Shown: positions 35,013 to 48,344, numbered from the stretch's first letter. The stretch: 64,000 nucleotides of DNA from Paraspadella gotoi (GCA_051294375.1 CM119264.1:26758847-26822846); one strand, 5' to 3'. The notes: generated from the sequence alone by a model not told the origin. A program made the numbers and translations.

Positions 35013-37104
35013 CTATATTTCCCGCGTGAGAATCTTCCCTCGACGCGATTAAGTCAAAAAGCGACGCCTCGCGACTCGAATTTTCCTCAACAAATCATCA
35101 TTTTTCGAAACTGAATAACTTTTTTTTTTCTTTGTTTTTGTTGTTTTATCTTTTTTTTTTCTTTCTCTTTTGTTTTCGGCGACGAAAACAAAGAAAATCG
35201 TCGGTAACTCGAAAATTTACGCGTCAATTTCTTTCGCGTTTTTTGTTTTTTCGTCGCTGGAGAGATGAGGAAAGCGACCGCTAGATGGAGTCAGATTAGA
35301 TCGGAGAGGAATTTCTTCTTTACTGTTTTGTTTAATTGTTTAATTTTTAGTTTTTATCTATTTACTTTTATGCCTTCATTCCTTTTCAGATTTCGTCCTA
35401 ATAACCAGAAGTATTGTAGAGTATTTTGATTTCGGTTAAGTTTATTAATTATGAAAATTGCAAAATTACTCACTATTCAATCTTAATAGTTTTTAAAATA
35501 TACATATTTACTGTTCTATTCATCTTAATATTTTTTACGTTTTATCTCTCATTCCTCTCATTTTTTACTTTATTTCATTTAACTAATCTTTTCATTTCAA
35601 CTTCATTTTCTTCAACCTCGATTTTTTCTTCTCCTCGATTTCATCTTCTTTTTCCTTTCGTTGTAAACGAGAAACTTTATTTCCTCTTCTCGGTTTTCCC
35701 GCCATTTTCCCCTCTCTCTCTCTCTCTCTCTCTCCCTTCTCTCTTCTCTTCTTCTCTCTCTCTCTCTCTCCTTCCATCTCTCTCTCTAGTCTCCTCTCTC
35801 TCCGGTCTTCTTCTTCCTGTCTCCTCACTTCGTTATCTCAATTTTTCCGCATTTTTCCACTACCTGGTGCAGACCCAGAGGAAGATGACGCAGCGATATG
35901 AATGAAGAGCTTGATGTTTCTTTGACTATTTCTTACTCTCTTCTCTCTCTCTCTCCCTCTTCTCTGCCCTCATCTCTCTCTCTCTTCTCCTTCTTTCTCT
36001 TTCTCTCTCTATTCTCTCTATCTCTTCTATCTTACTCTCTTCTACTCTCTCCTCCATCTATCTCCTCTCTCTCTTCGGTTCTTTTAATTTCTCCTTCTTC
36101 TTTGCATTGGATGATTTTTTAAGACGCCGGCGGAATTGGCCCCCGGAGACGCGCACCTTGACTTTTCCTCTCCCTCTCTCTCCTCCTCCTCCTCTCTCTC
36201 GTCTTCTTTCCTCTTCGTCCTCTCATTCTCTCTTTCTCCTTTCCCCCTTTCTCTCTTCTTCTCTTTGTCTCTCTATCTTCTCTCTCTCTCCTTCTCTCCC
36301 CGTCTTTTTCTTCTCTTCGTCCTCCTTTTGGATGAAGACTGGGGTAGTCCCCCAATTCCCGACCTCCGTGTTTTATGGGAATTACTTACTTTTTTTTGCC
36401 TTCGTTACTTCCGGCCTTTAAAACAAATAATAATAAGACTAAGAAAAAAAAAGCCTTAAAAAAAAACCTGTAAAATGTTCTTGTCGCTTTTTTTTTTCTT
36501 TCGATTTCAAAACGTAGTTTTCCCAGAAGGGCAATCGTACGGACGTACGGACTTACAGCGCGAACGTTTTATCGCGGGACGAATAATCTCGTAACGACTA
36601 TGAGACTGTCGACTAATTATCTTGGAAATCAATTTAAATGTACAATTGGAATTTTTAATTTGTTTTCAAGTTTTTTAATTTTTTTCATTAATACATTTTT
36701 CGAATATTAAATCCGACTCATTCCCCATTATTAACTTTCCTCTTCCTTTGGCTTTTTCACCTTCCTCTCGAGTCTCTACTCTTCTCTCCCCATTATTTCC
36801 ATTTCATTTTTTTATTATTGTTTCATTATAATTGTTCAATTGTTTTCGTCAAAGACTCTTCCGTCATACATAGTTCCACTCTCCTTCCATTTAAATCTCT
36901 ATGGTTCTCGACTCCTCTCTCTCTCCTCTCTTATCTCGACTTCTCTATTTTCTTACCTCCCTATTCTCTAACTTCTTTACTTCTCTACTCTCTCCTTATC
37001 CTTCCCCTCTTTACTTTCTGTCGCCTTCGAACCACTTGACTCTTTTGTTTATGTTGGCTTCTCTTCTGTTTTTCGTCTGTCATAGAGAGAGAGAGAGAGA
37101 GAGA

Positions 37105-37331
37105 NNNNNNNNNNNNNNNNNNNNNNNNNNNNNNNNNNNNNNNNNNNNNNNNNNNNNNNNNNNNNNNNNNNNNNNNNNNNNNNNNNNNNNNNNNNNNNNN
37201 NNNNNNNNNNNNNNNNNNNNNNNNNNNNNNNNNNNNNNNNNNNNNNNNNNNNNNNNNNNNNNNNNNNNNNNNNNNNNNNNNNNNNNNNNNNNNNNNNNNN
37301 NNNNNNNNNNNNNNNNNNNNNNNNNNNNNNN
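37105..37331. other. Assembly gap (227 N) in a GA tract
   Basis: The left flank is GA dinucleotide. In copy 2 the equivalent interval (47414-47535) is about 120 bp of imperfect GA sequence with no N. Confidence 0.95.
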
Positions 37332-37384
37332 ACGCATGCAGCGACGACATAGAACGACAACAACAACGACCCAATAAAGAACCG

Positions 37385-37442
37385 TTGATGACGATGACGA
37401 TGATGATGATGATGATGATGATGATNNNNNNNNNNNNNNNNN

Positions 37443-37474
<32 letters not shown>

Positions 37475-37618
37475 TTGATGATTATTATGATGATGATGAT
37501 AATGATGATGACGATGATGATGATTCATCAGAAGATGATGATGATTATGAGGATGATGACGATGATGATGATGATTATGATAATGATGATGATAATGATA
37601 ATGATGATGGTGATGATA
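37385..37618 (+). repeat. (GAT/ATG)n triplet array with a 17-N gap
   Basis: About 230 bp of GAT repeats with GAC, AAT, TAT and TCATCAGAA interruptions; N at 37426-37442. In one + frame it reads as an Asp-rich run that continues past the array as DDIYLFRVDPERFPIVSG and a further ~20 codons to a stop. An Asp-rich C-terminal exon is therefore possible, but I find no acceptor I trust. Confidence 0.85.
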
Positions 37619-37784
37619 TTTATCTTTTCCGTGTTGATCCCGAACGGTTTCCTATTGTTTCTGGAGTATTGCATCGAGTATGGAGTATTGGACTGAGAAT
37701 TGACGTTTTATGACTGCTTTATAATAAATTAAAAATATATTTTATATTTTAGTATCTCTTCAAAGATTATATTTTACTTCTTTT

Positions 37785-37825
<41 letters not shown>

Positions 37826-37879
37826 TTCTGTTCTTCATTTCTCATTGCTTTGCCCATATTTTTCACGGTCCTCTCCCAG

Positions 37880-38030
37880 GGTTCGCTATGGTCGTCGAGG
37901 GGCCGGCAATGAATTGCTGCCGCTGCCTCTGCCACTGCCGCGTCCCCTGCGGCAGAATTCGGCAACGGTTTCGATCGCGTTGGAGAAAAAAGTTTCGGCA
38001 GCAGACAATCTCACCCTGGGCTGATGAGAG
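37880..38030 (+). CDS. Candidate exon, Cys/Arg-rich frame, splice-bounded
   Basis: Acceptor GGTCCTCTCCCAG and donor GTGAGT enclose 151 bp. One frame is open throughout: FAMVVEGPAMNCCRCLCHCR, then VPCGRIRQRFRSRWRKKF and RQQTISPWADE. The Cys cluster followed by basic residues would suit a palmitoylated, membrane-proximal segment (inference). A second frame reads GNELLPLPLPLPRPLRQNSA and ends at TGA within the exon, and the minus strand is also open, so the true coding frame is uncertain. The copy 2 equivalent is 48140-48305. Confidence 0.28.
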
Positions 38031-38872
38031 GTGAGTTTTTTGCTCTAAGTCTTGTTTCACGAAAGAAAGAGAGAGAGAAGAGACGACGAAGAGAGAGACG
38101 AGAGAGAGAGAGAGAGAGAGAGATGATTGGATGACGAACTGAGGCCCGAGGAGAGAGCGATGAGAAATCGAGAGTTAAAGGCAGAGACAGAAATAGAGTT
38201 TAAAAAGCAAAAATTGGACCGGGAGAAATGTTAAAGAATTTGGAGAACGCGAATAATAAGTAATACGGAAATGGAGATTGACAAAGCCTCTTGTCAAAGG
38301 GAAAGGGGGAAAATTTAGAACGCAAAAAAATTATATGTAATAAATAAAATCTAGCCTTTTTAACCGTTTTGTTAACAATATTTAGTTAACGTTGAAGCCA
38401 CAGTCAACCTCGAATTGCCACAATTCAACCTTAGGTCATTGTCATCTCTGTTTCATATGGCTAATCTACCATCTCCTCTCATTTGTGCCAATCTGTCATC
38501 TCCTATCATTGATCTCAATTTGAACCATCTCCTATCATTAATACCATTCTACCATCTTCAGCGACACGAAAAATCTTTCCAGGCCTATCCCCCGGCGTTC
38601 GTGCCGCCCCCATCGCCGTCGCGTCTATTTCCGGCGTCGTTTTCGTCCTCGTTCCGCGAAACGGCCGTCGTCTCGACGGCCCGAGATTCTCAATTCCAAT
38701 TTTTCGTTTCCATCGCCCCGAGAGAAGGCCCCCGCCGCAAAGAAAAAAGGAGCGCGCCCCGAGTAAAATTGGGAACTCTAGGCTCTTTGCCCCTACAACC
38801 TGCCCCCCCCCATGCCACCAACAAAGCAAGGTTCAAGTCCGGCCATAACAGCGCCACGGGCATCTGAAGCTC

Positions 38873-38907
<35 letters not shown>

Positions 38908-39942
38908 CATCACTCTCTTCTTGACACTGGATGCTCGACCAAAATTTTTTTGCCCTCAATTTCTATCGCAAACAAAACTATTTCTCCGTCGTTCCGCCGC
39001 CGCCGGCCGCCGCTGCGACGCACAGCCATCGTAGCTGCCATTTCAATAACAGCGCCAGGCCGTGCGGCACAAACGGCGTACCGCCGCCAGGCGCCATCCT
39101 CTGTCGCCGGCGCCGCGTCGATCGTTGATCGTCGATCATATAATTGGTTATACTGTGTCGACCATGCCTAGCGTTCACCCCGCCTATAAGCATGTGATAC
39201 TTTCAGTAGATGTAACCCGGTTGCTTCATTGAGTTAAAAGCCATCAGCTCATGGCCACAATACTTTAATTGCTCAGCTGGAATTGTTAACAATATAAAAT
39301 AAACTAAAAGTAAACGACGGCGATTTTGGTCGGTTAATAAATACCTTTCTTTGATATTGGTCTTTTACCACAACCGATATTGAAATTGTTTTTACCCCTT
39401 TGCGCGTTTTAAGATGAAGAATGTGCTTGGCGTAATAGTATCAATTCTGCTTTTTTCAACGCTGTTTTGTAGTGTTAGTTAAGCATTTGTTTTGCTTGTT
39501 TTTTAAAGCAAGAGAGAGGAGGAGAGAGAAGAGAGACGAGACGAGAGAGAGAGATGAGAGAGAGGAAGAGAATTGAGAAGGCAATGAAATCAAACAGATT
39601 TAAAAGGAATTTCTCGCTCGAAAAAAGGAGAGAGAGAGGGAAAGGAGAGAGAAGAGAGAGAAGAGAAAGAGAGAGAGAGAGCAGATGACGGAGAGAAGAG
39701 AGGTCTGTTCCTGTGTTTTAAAAGCTGCCGACGCCATCTATTTCGCCATCCAGTTTTCCCGCCATTTTTCTTAGTTGCGTTTCTTGGACTCATTGCTCGG
39801 TTTTGTACCTGAGAATCGAGAAAAGTCATTTGCCGCGATTCTCTTTGTAATAAAAAAAGGGGCAAAACTTGCATAATCTCTCAATTATTGCTTATCAAGT
39901 AGGAATTCGTTTAATATAATCGCTCTAAGCATTTAAGTTTTT

Positions 39943-40028
<86 letters not shown>

Positions 40029-40045
40029 CTACTCTCAACTCACCA

Positions 40046-40226
40046 GTTCTCCTCGTGCACGTATTTCTTTGTTGCACTGGTTGCCATCACTGATCTCATC
40101 CAAGTTTCCCTTTTTCGCCTTCTTCAGGTACCGAGGCTTTCTCCATCCTTTTGAATCGGACTCGTACTCGCGTGATGTTCGGTCCAATCTCTTTCTCCCA
40201 TGTTTCTTTCCCTGCGACGTCATGGT
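40046..40226 (-). pseudogene. Copy 2 of the exon at 29871, frameshifted
   Basis: Same order of sequence as 29871-30036 with several one-base indels; donor and acceptor regions are still visible. Frame breaks are probably sequencing errors rather than true mutations, so it should not be counted as a separate gene without read support. Confidence 0.6.
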
Positions 40227-40819
40227 AAGGAAAGGATAAGGTTAGAGGAAAGTTAAGAGAAAAATGGGAGAATTGACTGAAGTCAGGTAATTTAGTGCTG
40301 TGATTTGTCGGAAAATGATGCTGAAATTGATGAACGAGTGGAAAGAACTGTTCACAAGTCTACGGAATCAAGAACCGAAAACATGTTTGGTATATTTAAA
40401 AATATATATACTATATATACAATCGCCAATCAATCTTTTATTAAAACTACTAACAGCAAAGCTTAGAATTTAAAAAAAAATACAAAATGGAGACAACAAA
40501 TGCAGGTATTTCCTGAGTATGTCGTTTGTTCAAAAGAATAGCTAACATGAATCAGTCTTACCATACCTGAATAGACAAAAACAGACAAGTTCGCATACAA
40601 CAATTAAACATTTCTAATATTTGTACACTTCGACGTTGCAAGCTCCATTTCTATTTCTCCCAACTTCACCCTAATGCATAGAGTGGAGAGGGGTGGCGCC
40701 CGCGAGGTGGCGCCCGGGGTGGCGGGAATTAACATTGCGTTTTGTTTACTCAAGTTCGATGTGAGAATTCTCCCCCAACGACTCCCGTTTATTGCCCCCT
40801 TCTAAAACTCTCTCTCTCT

Positions 40820-40857
<38 letters not shown>

Positions 40858-41112
40858 CTCTCCTCTCTCCTCTTCTCTCTCTCTCTCTTCTCCTCTCTCT
40901 CTCTCTCTTTTCCGCTGCCTTAAACACACCAGGTTGACTTTAATAGCCTGCCTCTCTTACCTGCCCCTTTTTCTCACATTTTTAACTCGGAATGACACCA
41001 TTTATCACTCTTCTTTTTTCTTTTCTTACTTTACTTTTTCCCCTCTTTTCTTTCACTTTTCGCTTCCTTTTGGATAATAAATAAAAAGGAGGAGAGAGCA
41101 AAGATAGAAAAG

Positions 41113-41196
<84 letters not shown>

Positions 41197-42144
41197 TCTC
41201 TCTCGTTTTTATGAGCTGGGTTCCTTCGGACCCCTCAAGCGCCAACGCAGAAATTTCGCGTCTTCCCGTCGGCAATTTTTTCTACTTCTACTCCTTTTGA
41301 AGAGAATCGCTCGGATCTATGGAAAGAACTTGGAGCAGCCGCTCCAGCATGCTGCAGCACTTGGACGGCTGTCGATTTGCTTCCGACGACCGCAGCCGAC
41401 GCCGCCAGCAGCATTCTTTCTAGCGTTCCTCTCTTCTTTTTTTAAGCAAAACAAAAAACGCCTTTACCAGCTCTTTACACTTTCTTACGGGGTCATGTTA
41501 TTTCACCTGAATATTCACATTAACGTTAAATCAAGATGTCCAACTCCAAAAGCAATAATTCGGGGCATATTCAGCAGCCGTTTCTATAACATCATTTGTT
41601 CGATCATGCAAACACAAAGGCAGCTTTCCCATCGAAAATAGATATAGACTTTGTTCATCACTCAGATGAAATATTTACCGCACCAAACTTCAAGGCAATG
41701 GTTAAAAACTAAAATACTTAAAAAGCGATAGTTCATCTCAAAGAGTCACATATGGAGTCACACACTTATTTCGGATTTGCGTCTTCGTCGGAGGATTACT
41801 ACCTTACACTCCCCCCCCCCTCAAAAATTTGCAAACGCGAACCAATGATCCGATTGTATAATTATAAAATGTTGCGAGTTTAGTCAGGTTTATTTCATCG
41901 TTTAATGTCCCTCGAAGCTTAAACTCAAGCGGCTGATAGCCTTAACCCTGAAAATGTGTTTCATCGTCAACAGCGTGGTTCGTCGTCCCGCGTTATTCGT
42001 CGTCGTTCCATAGTCGTCTCATCGTCGTACACCATCGTCGTTCGCTCTCGTCCATGGTCGATCCTCGCGCTAAAAGGCTCGTGACAGTCGAGTCATCCAA
42101 GGTGAGTTCTTCACCAAGACTTCGCCATCACTTTTATCCACCTG

Positions 42145-42209
<65 letters not shown>

Positions 42210-44454
42210 TCTCTCTCTCTCTTCTCACTCTTATTGTGTCTTATCTCTACTCTCCCTCTCTTACTTCATCTCCCCTCTCTCTCTCCATTCTCACTTATTT
42301 CTCCCGGAAGCCTACATCATTTAAGATGTTCTCCCTCAGATCAACCAAGATCATCTAAAATGATCATCACATCTTAGATGTAATTATTTTCTTTGTTTCT
42401 GTTACTTCGAATCGGTCGATGCAAAGACGCAACGTCCATCAGGCGTAGATTCTATTGAATTTCTCTCTCTTCCCTCAACACCCGTTGCTTTTTCTTGCAC
42501 CCTTTCATCTAATCGCGCCCTAACCCACTTTTTAAAAGAAAGAAGAAAAAGAAAATAACCTATCCGAGATGTTATTCGAACCCATCGCCTTATCCCTCGC
42601 TACGCCCCGTGTCTTAATGTGGGCGATCTTTGTCGCACCCTTGCATTCTCATGCTTAAAAAAAAGAAAAAAAGATAGAAAGAGAAGAAATTAAAGGAAAG
42701 AAAGAGTCGTTTGTAGTATAAAGAAGAAAAAAACTGAGCGCGGAAGCAAAAGAAATATTGAAAAAAAAGGGAAGAGAGATGAGAAAAAGGAAAAAGATAA
42801 AAAATACCATGCCGTTATCAGTGGAGTTCAATTCTTTATTTCAGACCAGAAGAAACAAAGAATTATCATCCCAGTATATGAAGTATAAAAGAAAAAAAAG
42901 ACGGAAAAAAAAAAATAAGAGAGGAAAAAGAAAAGAAGTAAAGGAAGAAGAAAAAAAAGAAAAAGTGCAATTCAAAAAAAGAGAAGAGAAAGAAAAGAAT
43001 ACCTATTTCAAACACTCCTCCCCATTCCCTTCTCTCTCTTCCTCTTTTTGAAAAAAAAATGAGCGCGTATCTCTCTGTTTATTTATCCCCGTAGCAGAAA
43101 AAAAAAAAAAGCAAAAAAAAAAAAAAAAAAAAGAAAGAAAAAAAGCAGCGAGTGCATCGGAATCTCGCGGGGTTTATCTCTCTAAAACGATGCCGGAAAT
43201 CGAAACTCGCTTCCAGGTCCCGACGGAGGTGGTTCAAACCTTTTCAAAAATCGCGCGCCAAGACGGGATTTCTGAATTTCTCTTTTTTTTTTCTTTTTTT
43301 TTTTTTTTGCCCTTTAGAACGATTTATTAATAGAGTGCCGAAGGGTTGGCGCCCGGGCCGCGGAGTGGGGTGGTTAAGGGTTATGAGCTTCAATGGGGGC
43401 ATGGAGAAAATAGGGGCAACAAGAAATTAAAAGAATAAGCGAAGGTAAGTTACGAAAGAAGGAATGCGCAGATATTTTATTATTGACCGGAAGGAGAGAA
43501 GCCTTGAAAAGCAGGGGGGTGGGGGGCCTTGTGGATATTAGCGTGGCGGCGAGCGTGGCCAGGCCGAGGTCGGCCCGGCGCTGGGCCGAAAGGCAAAACA
43601 TGAACCCACATTTCTTCTCTAGATTGACTGAAAGAAGTCAAAAGAGGACGGGGAAGGAAAATGGGGGGCGGGAAGCTGGTGGGCCAGAAAAGACTCAAGT
43701 ATCAGAGAGGGCATTATGGTGAAGGACTGCAGAGTGTCGGAGAAGTTAGGTTAAAGTTTTAAACGGCGAGAGGGCATGAGGGGTATCAAAGCTATCAGAA
43801 AAGAGCATGGGTATGATAAGAGTCAGGTGAGCAGGGATAGAAAAAGGAAAATCTAGTTAATAGATTAAAATGCTTAAAAGAGGCGGAAATGTATTTTTTT
43901 TTTTAAAGTGATCTAGATTCATAGAGATTTGACAAAAATATTTGATATTCTTGATACTTTGAAGCAATACTGCATAGAAATTTTGAAGCAACCGGTTATT
44001 AGTAGGTATTCAGGGTAGGGAACGATATTCTTCGGACTGAATGACAAGAAAAAAGCATATTTAACATATTTTATACAATAGCCTGAGTCCCATATCACTA
44101 ACCTATACCGAGAGCTCGGATTAGAAAATGAATGAAATCTGAATAAAAGAGAGCGAAAAGAAAAAAACGCTCTCGAGTCTCTGGTGCCGGGGGAGATAAA
44201 AGATGGAATAGAGGATGCGAATCAAATTATGGGCCACCGCATAAAACAGAATCAAACAAAAAAGAAGATCAACGCCAAACTTGACTCATTTTAATGTTCC
44301 GTAATCGCTCTTTCTTTACAAAACCACTTCCCAGACAATCCGCATCCACGCTCTCTTAAGATAAACCATACCTTTCGAGTTCCATCCATACCACCCTTAA
44401 TCTCACCCCCAAACTCCCCAACCTCCACCTTCACCCCCACCCTCACCGATTCTG

Positions 44455-44945
44455 CGCCCCAACGCGTCGCCAAAGTCGCTGGCCCGAGAAACTGTCGCCG
44501 CGTTTTCCCTCGAGCAAAGTACCGTCCAGCGGCGCCGCCACAAGCCGGCGCCATTTCCAAGCCGCGATGTCTAGAGTGGCGCGGCCGGTACCTCGCCATC
44601 CCCATGTGAGCGAAGGAAAATCGGGGGCGTTGTCCGATGGCCTCCGGTCTTGGCTTTGTCGTCGGCGTTTAATTCCCTTAGCGACGGCGTACGGGTTTTT
44701 GCTTTTCGGACGAGACGGCGTCGGAATGGCAGCAGGGATGTGGCGCTTCTTCTGTGAGCGGCGCTGCGGTTGGTCGTCGCCTCCGGCGCCCGAATCGAGA
44801 TCGCCATGGCGCCCGCTTCCAAGCGCACCAGTGGCGCCGCCGTACGTCATGTCGGGCATCGACTTCTTTTCCCCACTGGAGGTCGGTAGTTGTCGATGCC
44901 GCAAGAAGGTCCCGCTCCGCGAGTTGAACGTCCGCCTTGCGGAGA
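44455..44945 (-). pseudogene. Copy 2 of the exon at 34045, frameshifted
   Basis: Retains fragments such as KKSMPDMTYGGATG and RATLDIAAWKWRRL, but in shifting frames because of about ten or more one-base indels. Interpreted as an unpolished copy of the same exon. Confidence 0.6.
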
Positions 44946-46146
44946 ATTGAAGGAGAGGAAGATGATCGGTGGTGAGTAACGGCATAAAACGGAACGTCAT
45001 CGTTGGCGTTGATATTTGCTTTCAGCTGAATGTTATAAAAAATAAATCATCTATTAACCAATGAAAACTTACTTCCTGGATTTTTCTTGAAATCGTTGTC
45101 TATCTTGAAGAGAAAATAAATACAAATTTCGTTTGTTTCAATGTTTATTCTAAATAATGGTTAAAATTTTAAAAGGTTTTAGTAGGAAACAAAAGCGTAA
45201 AATTCGTTTCACTCTAAGAAAGTATAATAGAATTTAAACTCTATTTATTATTTATTCATTTTCTTTACTTCTTTGTTCTAATTCTCAAACTCATTAACGA
45301 AATTCCGCCTCTTTTTCGAAGGTCGTTTCGCCGCCGACAACAGTCGTCATCGCCATCAAAACGCCACAATAAAAGCGCGCAAACGCCGCCGCCGCCGCCA
45401 CTGCCGCCGTTTACGACGCCCCATCTATATTTTCCCGCGTGAGAATCTCTCCTACGACTCGATTAAGTTCAAAAGCGGCACGCCTCGCGACTCGGAATTT
45501 TCCTCAACAAAATCATCCATTTTTCGAAAACTGAATACTTTTTTTTCTTTGTTTTTGTGTTTTATCTTTTTTTTTCTTTTCTCTTTTGTTTTCGGACGAA
45601 AACAAAGAAAATCGTCGTAACTCGAAAATTTACGCGTCCATTTCTTTCGCCGTTTTTTTGTTTTTTCGTCGCTGGAGAGATGAGGGAAAGGCGACCCGCT
45701 GATTGGCAGTCAGATTAGAATCGGAGAGAATTTCTTCTTTTACTGTTGTTAATTGTTTAATTTTTAGTTTTTATCTATTTACTTTTATGACCTTCATTTC
45801 TTTTCAGATTTTCGTTCCTAATTAACCAAGAAAGTATTGTAGAGTATTTTGATTCGGTTAAGTTTATTAATTATGAAAATTGCAAAAAATTACTCACTAT
45901 TCAATCTTAATAGTTTTAAAATATACATATTTACCTTGTCTATTCATCTTAATATTTTTTACATTTCTACGTTTATCTTCTCATTCTCTCATTCTTTTAC
46001 TTTATTTCATTTAACTAATCTTTTCATTTCAACTTCAATTTTCTTCAACCTCGTATTTTTCTTCTTCCTCGATTTCATCTTCTTTTTTCCTTTCGTTGTA
46101 AACGAGAAACTTTATTTCTCTTCTCGGTTTCCCGCCATTTTCCCCC

Positions 46147-46188
46147 TCTCTCTCTCTCCTCTCTCTCTCTACTCTCTCTCTCTCCTCT

Positions 46189-46226
<38 letters not shown>

Positions 46227-46324
46227 GGTTTTTACTTCCATCTTTCCGCCATTTTCCACCTCCTGCCAAGCCAAGAGGAGATGACGAGATAATTGATGAA
46301 GAGCTTGCATCGTTCTTGACTAAT

Positions 46325-46386
<62 letters not shown>

Positions 46387-46560
46387 ATCTCTCATATCTC
46401 TCTCTCTATCTCTCTCTCTCTCTATCTATCTCTCTTCCTTCGTCCTTTTATTCTCTCTGTCTTTGCATTGATGATTCTTAGACGCGGCGAATGGCCCCCG
46501 GGAGACGCACCTGATTCTCTCTCTCTCTCTCTCTCTCTCTCTGCTCTCTTCTTCTTCTCT

Positions 46561-46622
<62 letters not shown>
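46147..46622. repeat. (CT)n tracts, three blocks
   Basis: CT-rich blocks at 46147-46222, 46323-46436 and 46516-46622, equivalent to 35706-35810, 35939-36080 and 36170-36300 of copy 1. Copy 1 contains more TTC and CCT variation, whereas copy 2 is closer to pure CT. Confidence 0.85.
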
Positions 46623-46624
<2 letters not shown>

Positions 46625-48023
46625 CCCTCTTTTCTTCTTAGTCTCGCTGATGAAAGAACTGGGAGGTCCAATCGACTCGTATGTTTATGGGGGATACTTA
46701 GCTTTGCTTCGTTTACTCGGCTCTTAAAAAAAATAATAATAAGACTAGAAAAAAAAGCTTAAAAAAAACCTGTAAATGTTTCGGTCGGCTTTTTCTTTCG
46801 ATTTTCAAACGTCGTTTTGAAAGAAAGGGCAATTCGTACGGACGCTACGGACGTAACTACTTACAGCCGGCGAACGTTTTATCGCGGGAACGAATAATCT
46901 CGCTAAACGACTATGAGACTGTTCGACTAATTATCTTGCGAAATCAATTTAAATGTACAATTTGAATTTTAATTTGTTTTCAAGTTTTTTTAATTTTTTC
47001 ATTAATACATTTTGCGAATATTTTAAATCCGACTCATTCCCCATTATTAATTCCTACTTCCTTTGGCTTTTTCACCCCTTCCTCTCGAGTCTCTACTCTT
47101 CTCTTCCCCAATATTTCCATTTCATTTTTTTATAGCATCTTAATTGGTTCAATTTTTTTCGACGTTCAAAGACTCTTCCGTCATACATTAGTTCCCACTC
47201 TCCTTCCATTTAAATTCTCTATGGTTCTTCGACTCCTCTCTCTCTCCTCTCTTATTCTCGACTTTCTCTATTTCTTACCTCCCTATTCTCGTAAACTTCT
47301 TTACTTCTCTACTCTCTCCTTATCCTTCCCCTCTTTACTTTCTGTCGCCTTCGAACCACTTGACTCTTTTGTTTTATGTTGGCCTTCTCTTTCTGGTTTT
47401 TTCGTCTGTCATAGAGACGAGCAGAGAGAGGAGAGGAGACCGAAGAGAGAGAGAAGGAGAGAGGAGAGAGAGAAGAAGAGAGAGGAGAGAGAGAGAGAGA
47501 GAGAGACTAGACGCGTCTGACAGAGAATAGTTCCAAGCATGCAGCGACGACATAGGAACGACAACAAACAACGACTCAATAAAGAACCGTTGATGACGAT
47601 GACGATGATGATGATGATAAATGATGATGATTGATGATGTTTGATGATGAATGATGATTGATGATGATGATTGATGCATGATGATGATTGATGATGATGA
47701 TGTTGCATGATTATTATGATGATTGATTGATAATGATGATGCACGATGATGATGATTCATCAGAAAGATGATGATCTTATGAGGATGATGACGATGATGA
47801 TGATGATTATTGATAATGAGATGATAATGATAATGTATGATGGTGATTGATGATTTATCTTTTCCGTGTTAGACCCGAACGTTTTCCTATGTTTCTGGAC
47901 GAGTATTGCCATCGAAGTATGGAGTATTGGATGCAGAATGACGTTTTTATGGACTGCTTTATAATAAATTTTAAAAATATATTTATATTTAGTATCTCTT
48001 CAAAGCCTATATTTTATTCTTTT

Positions 48024-48070
<47 letters not shown>

Positions 48071-48344
48071 TCTCTCTCTTACTACTGTTCTCATTTCTCA
48101 TTCTGCTTTGCCCATTATTTGTCACGCGTCCTCTCCCAGGGTTCGCTTAATGGGGTTCGTCGAGGGGCGGGCCAATGAATTGCTGCCGCCTGCTCTGCCA
48201 CTGCCGCGTTCCCCTGCGCAGGGAATTCGGCAAACGCGTTTTCGATCGCGTTTGGGAGAAAAAAAGTTTCGGCAGCAGACAATCTCACCCTGGGCTGAGA
48301 GAGTGCGTTTTTGCCTCTAAGTCTTGTTTCACCTCTCTCGATCC

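Larger units (their letters stand above)
27809..38054. repeat. Tandem 10.3-kb duplication, copy 1 (clean copy with N gaps)
   Basis: The sequence from about 27809 is repeated in the same order and orientation from about 38188. Anchors include 28005/38420, the exon 29871/40046, the GGCGCCCGGGG block 30495/40695, exon 34045/44455, micro-exon 34636/45072, the (GAT)n array 37385/47592 and a shared end TAAGTCTTGTTTCAC at 38054/48333. Copy 1 keeps long open frames in its exons and contains four N gaps. Confidence 0.9.
38188..48333. repeat. Tandem 10.3-kb duplication, copy 2 (noisy, N-free)
   Basis: It repeats copy 1 end to end, but with frequent single-base insertions and deletions scattered evenly through exons, introns and homopolymers (for example TTTCTTTGTTGCACTGGTTG against TTTCTTGTGCACTGGTG). 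It lacks copy 1's N runs. The pattern matches uncorrected long-read error better than biological divergence, which would spare reading frames or favour substitutions. Confidence 0.85.

Noticed and set aside
39590-47760. Separate genes in copy 2 of the 10.3-kb segment
   Set aside because: Open frames there are fragments of copy 1 exons broken by one-base indels. Counting them as paralogues is not justified without read support.
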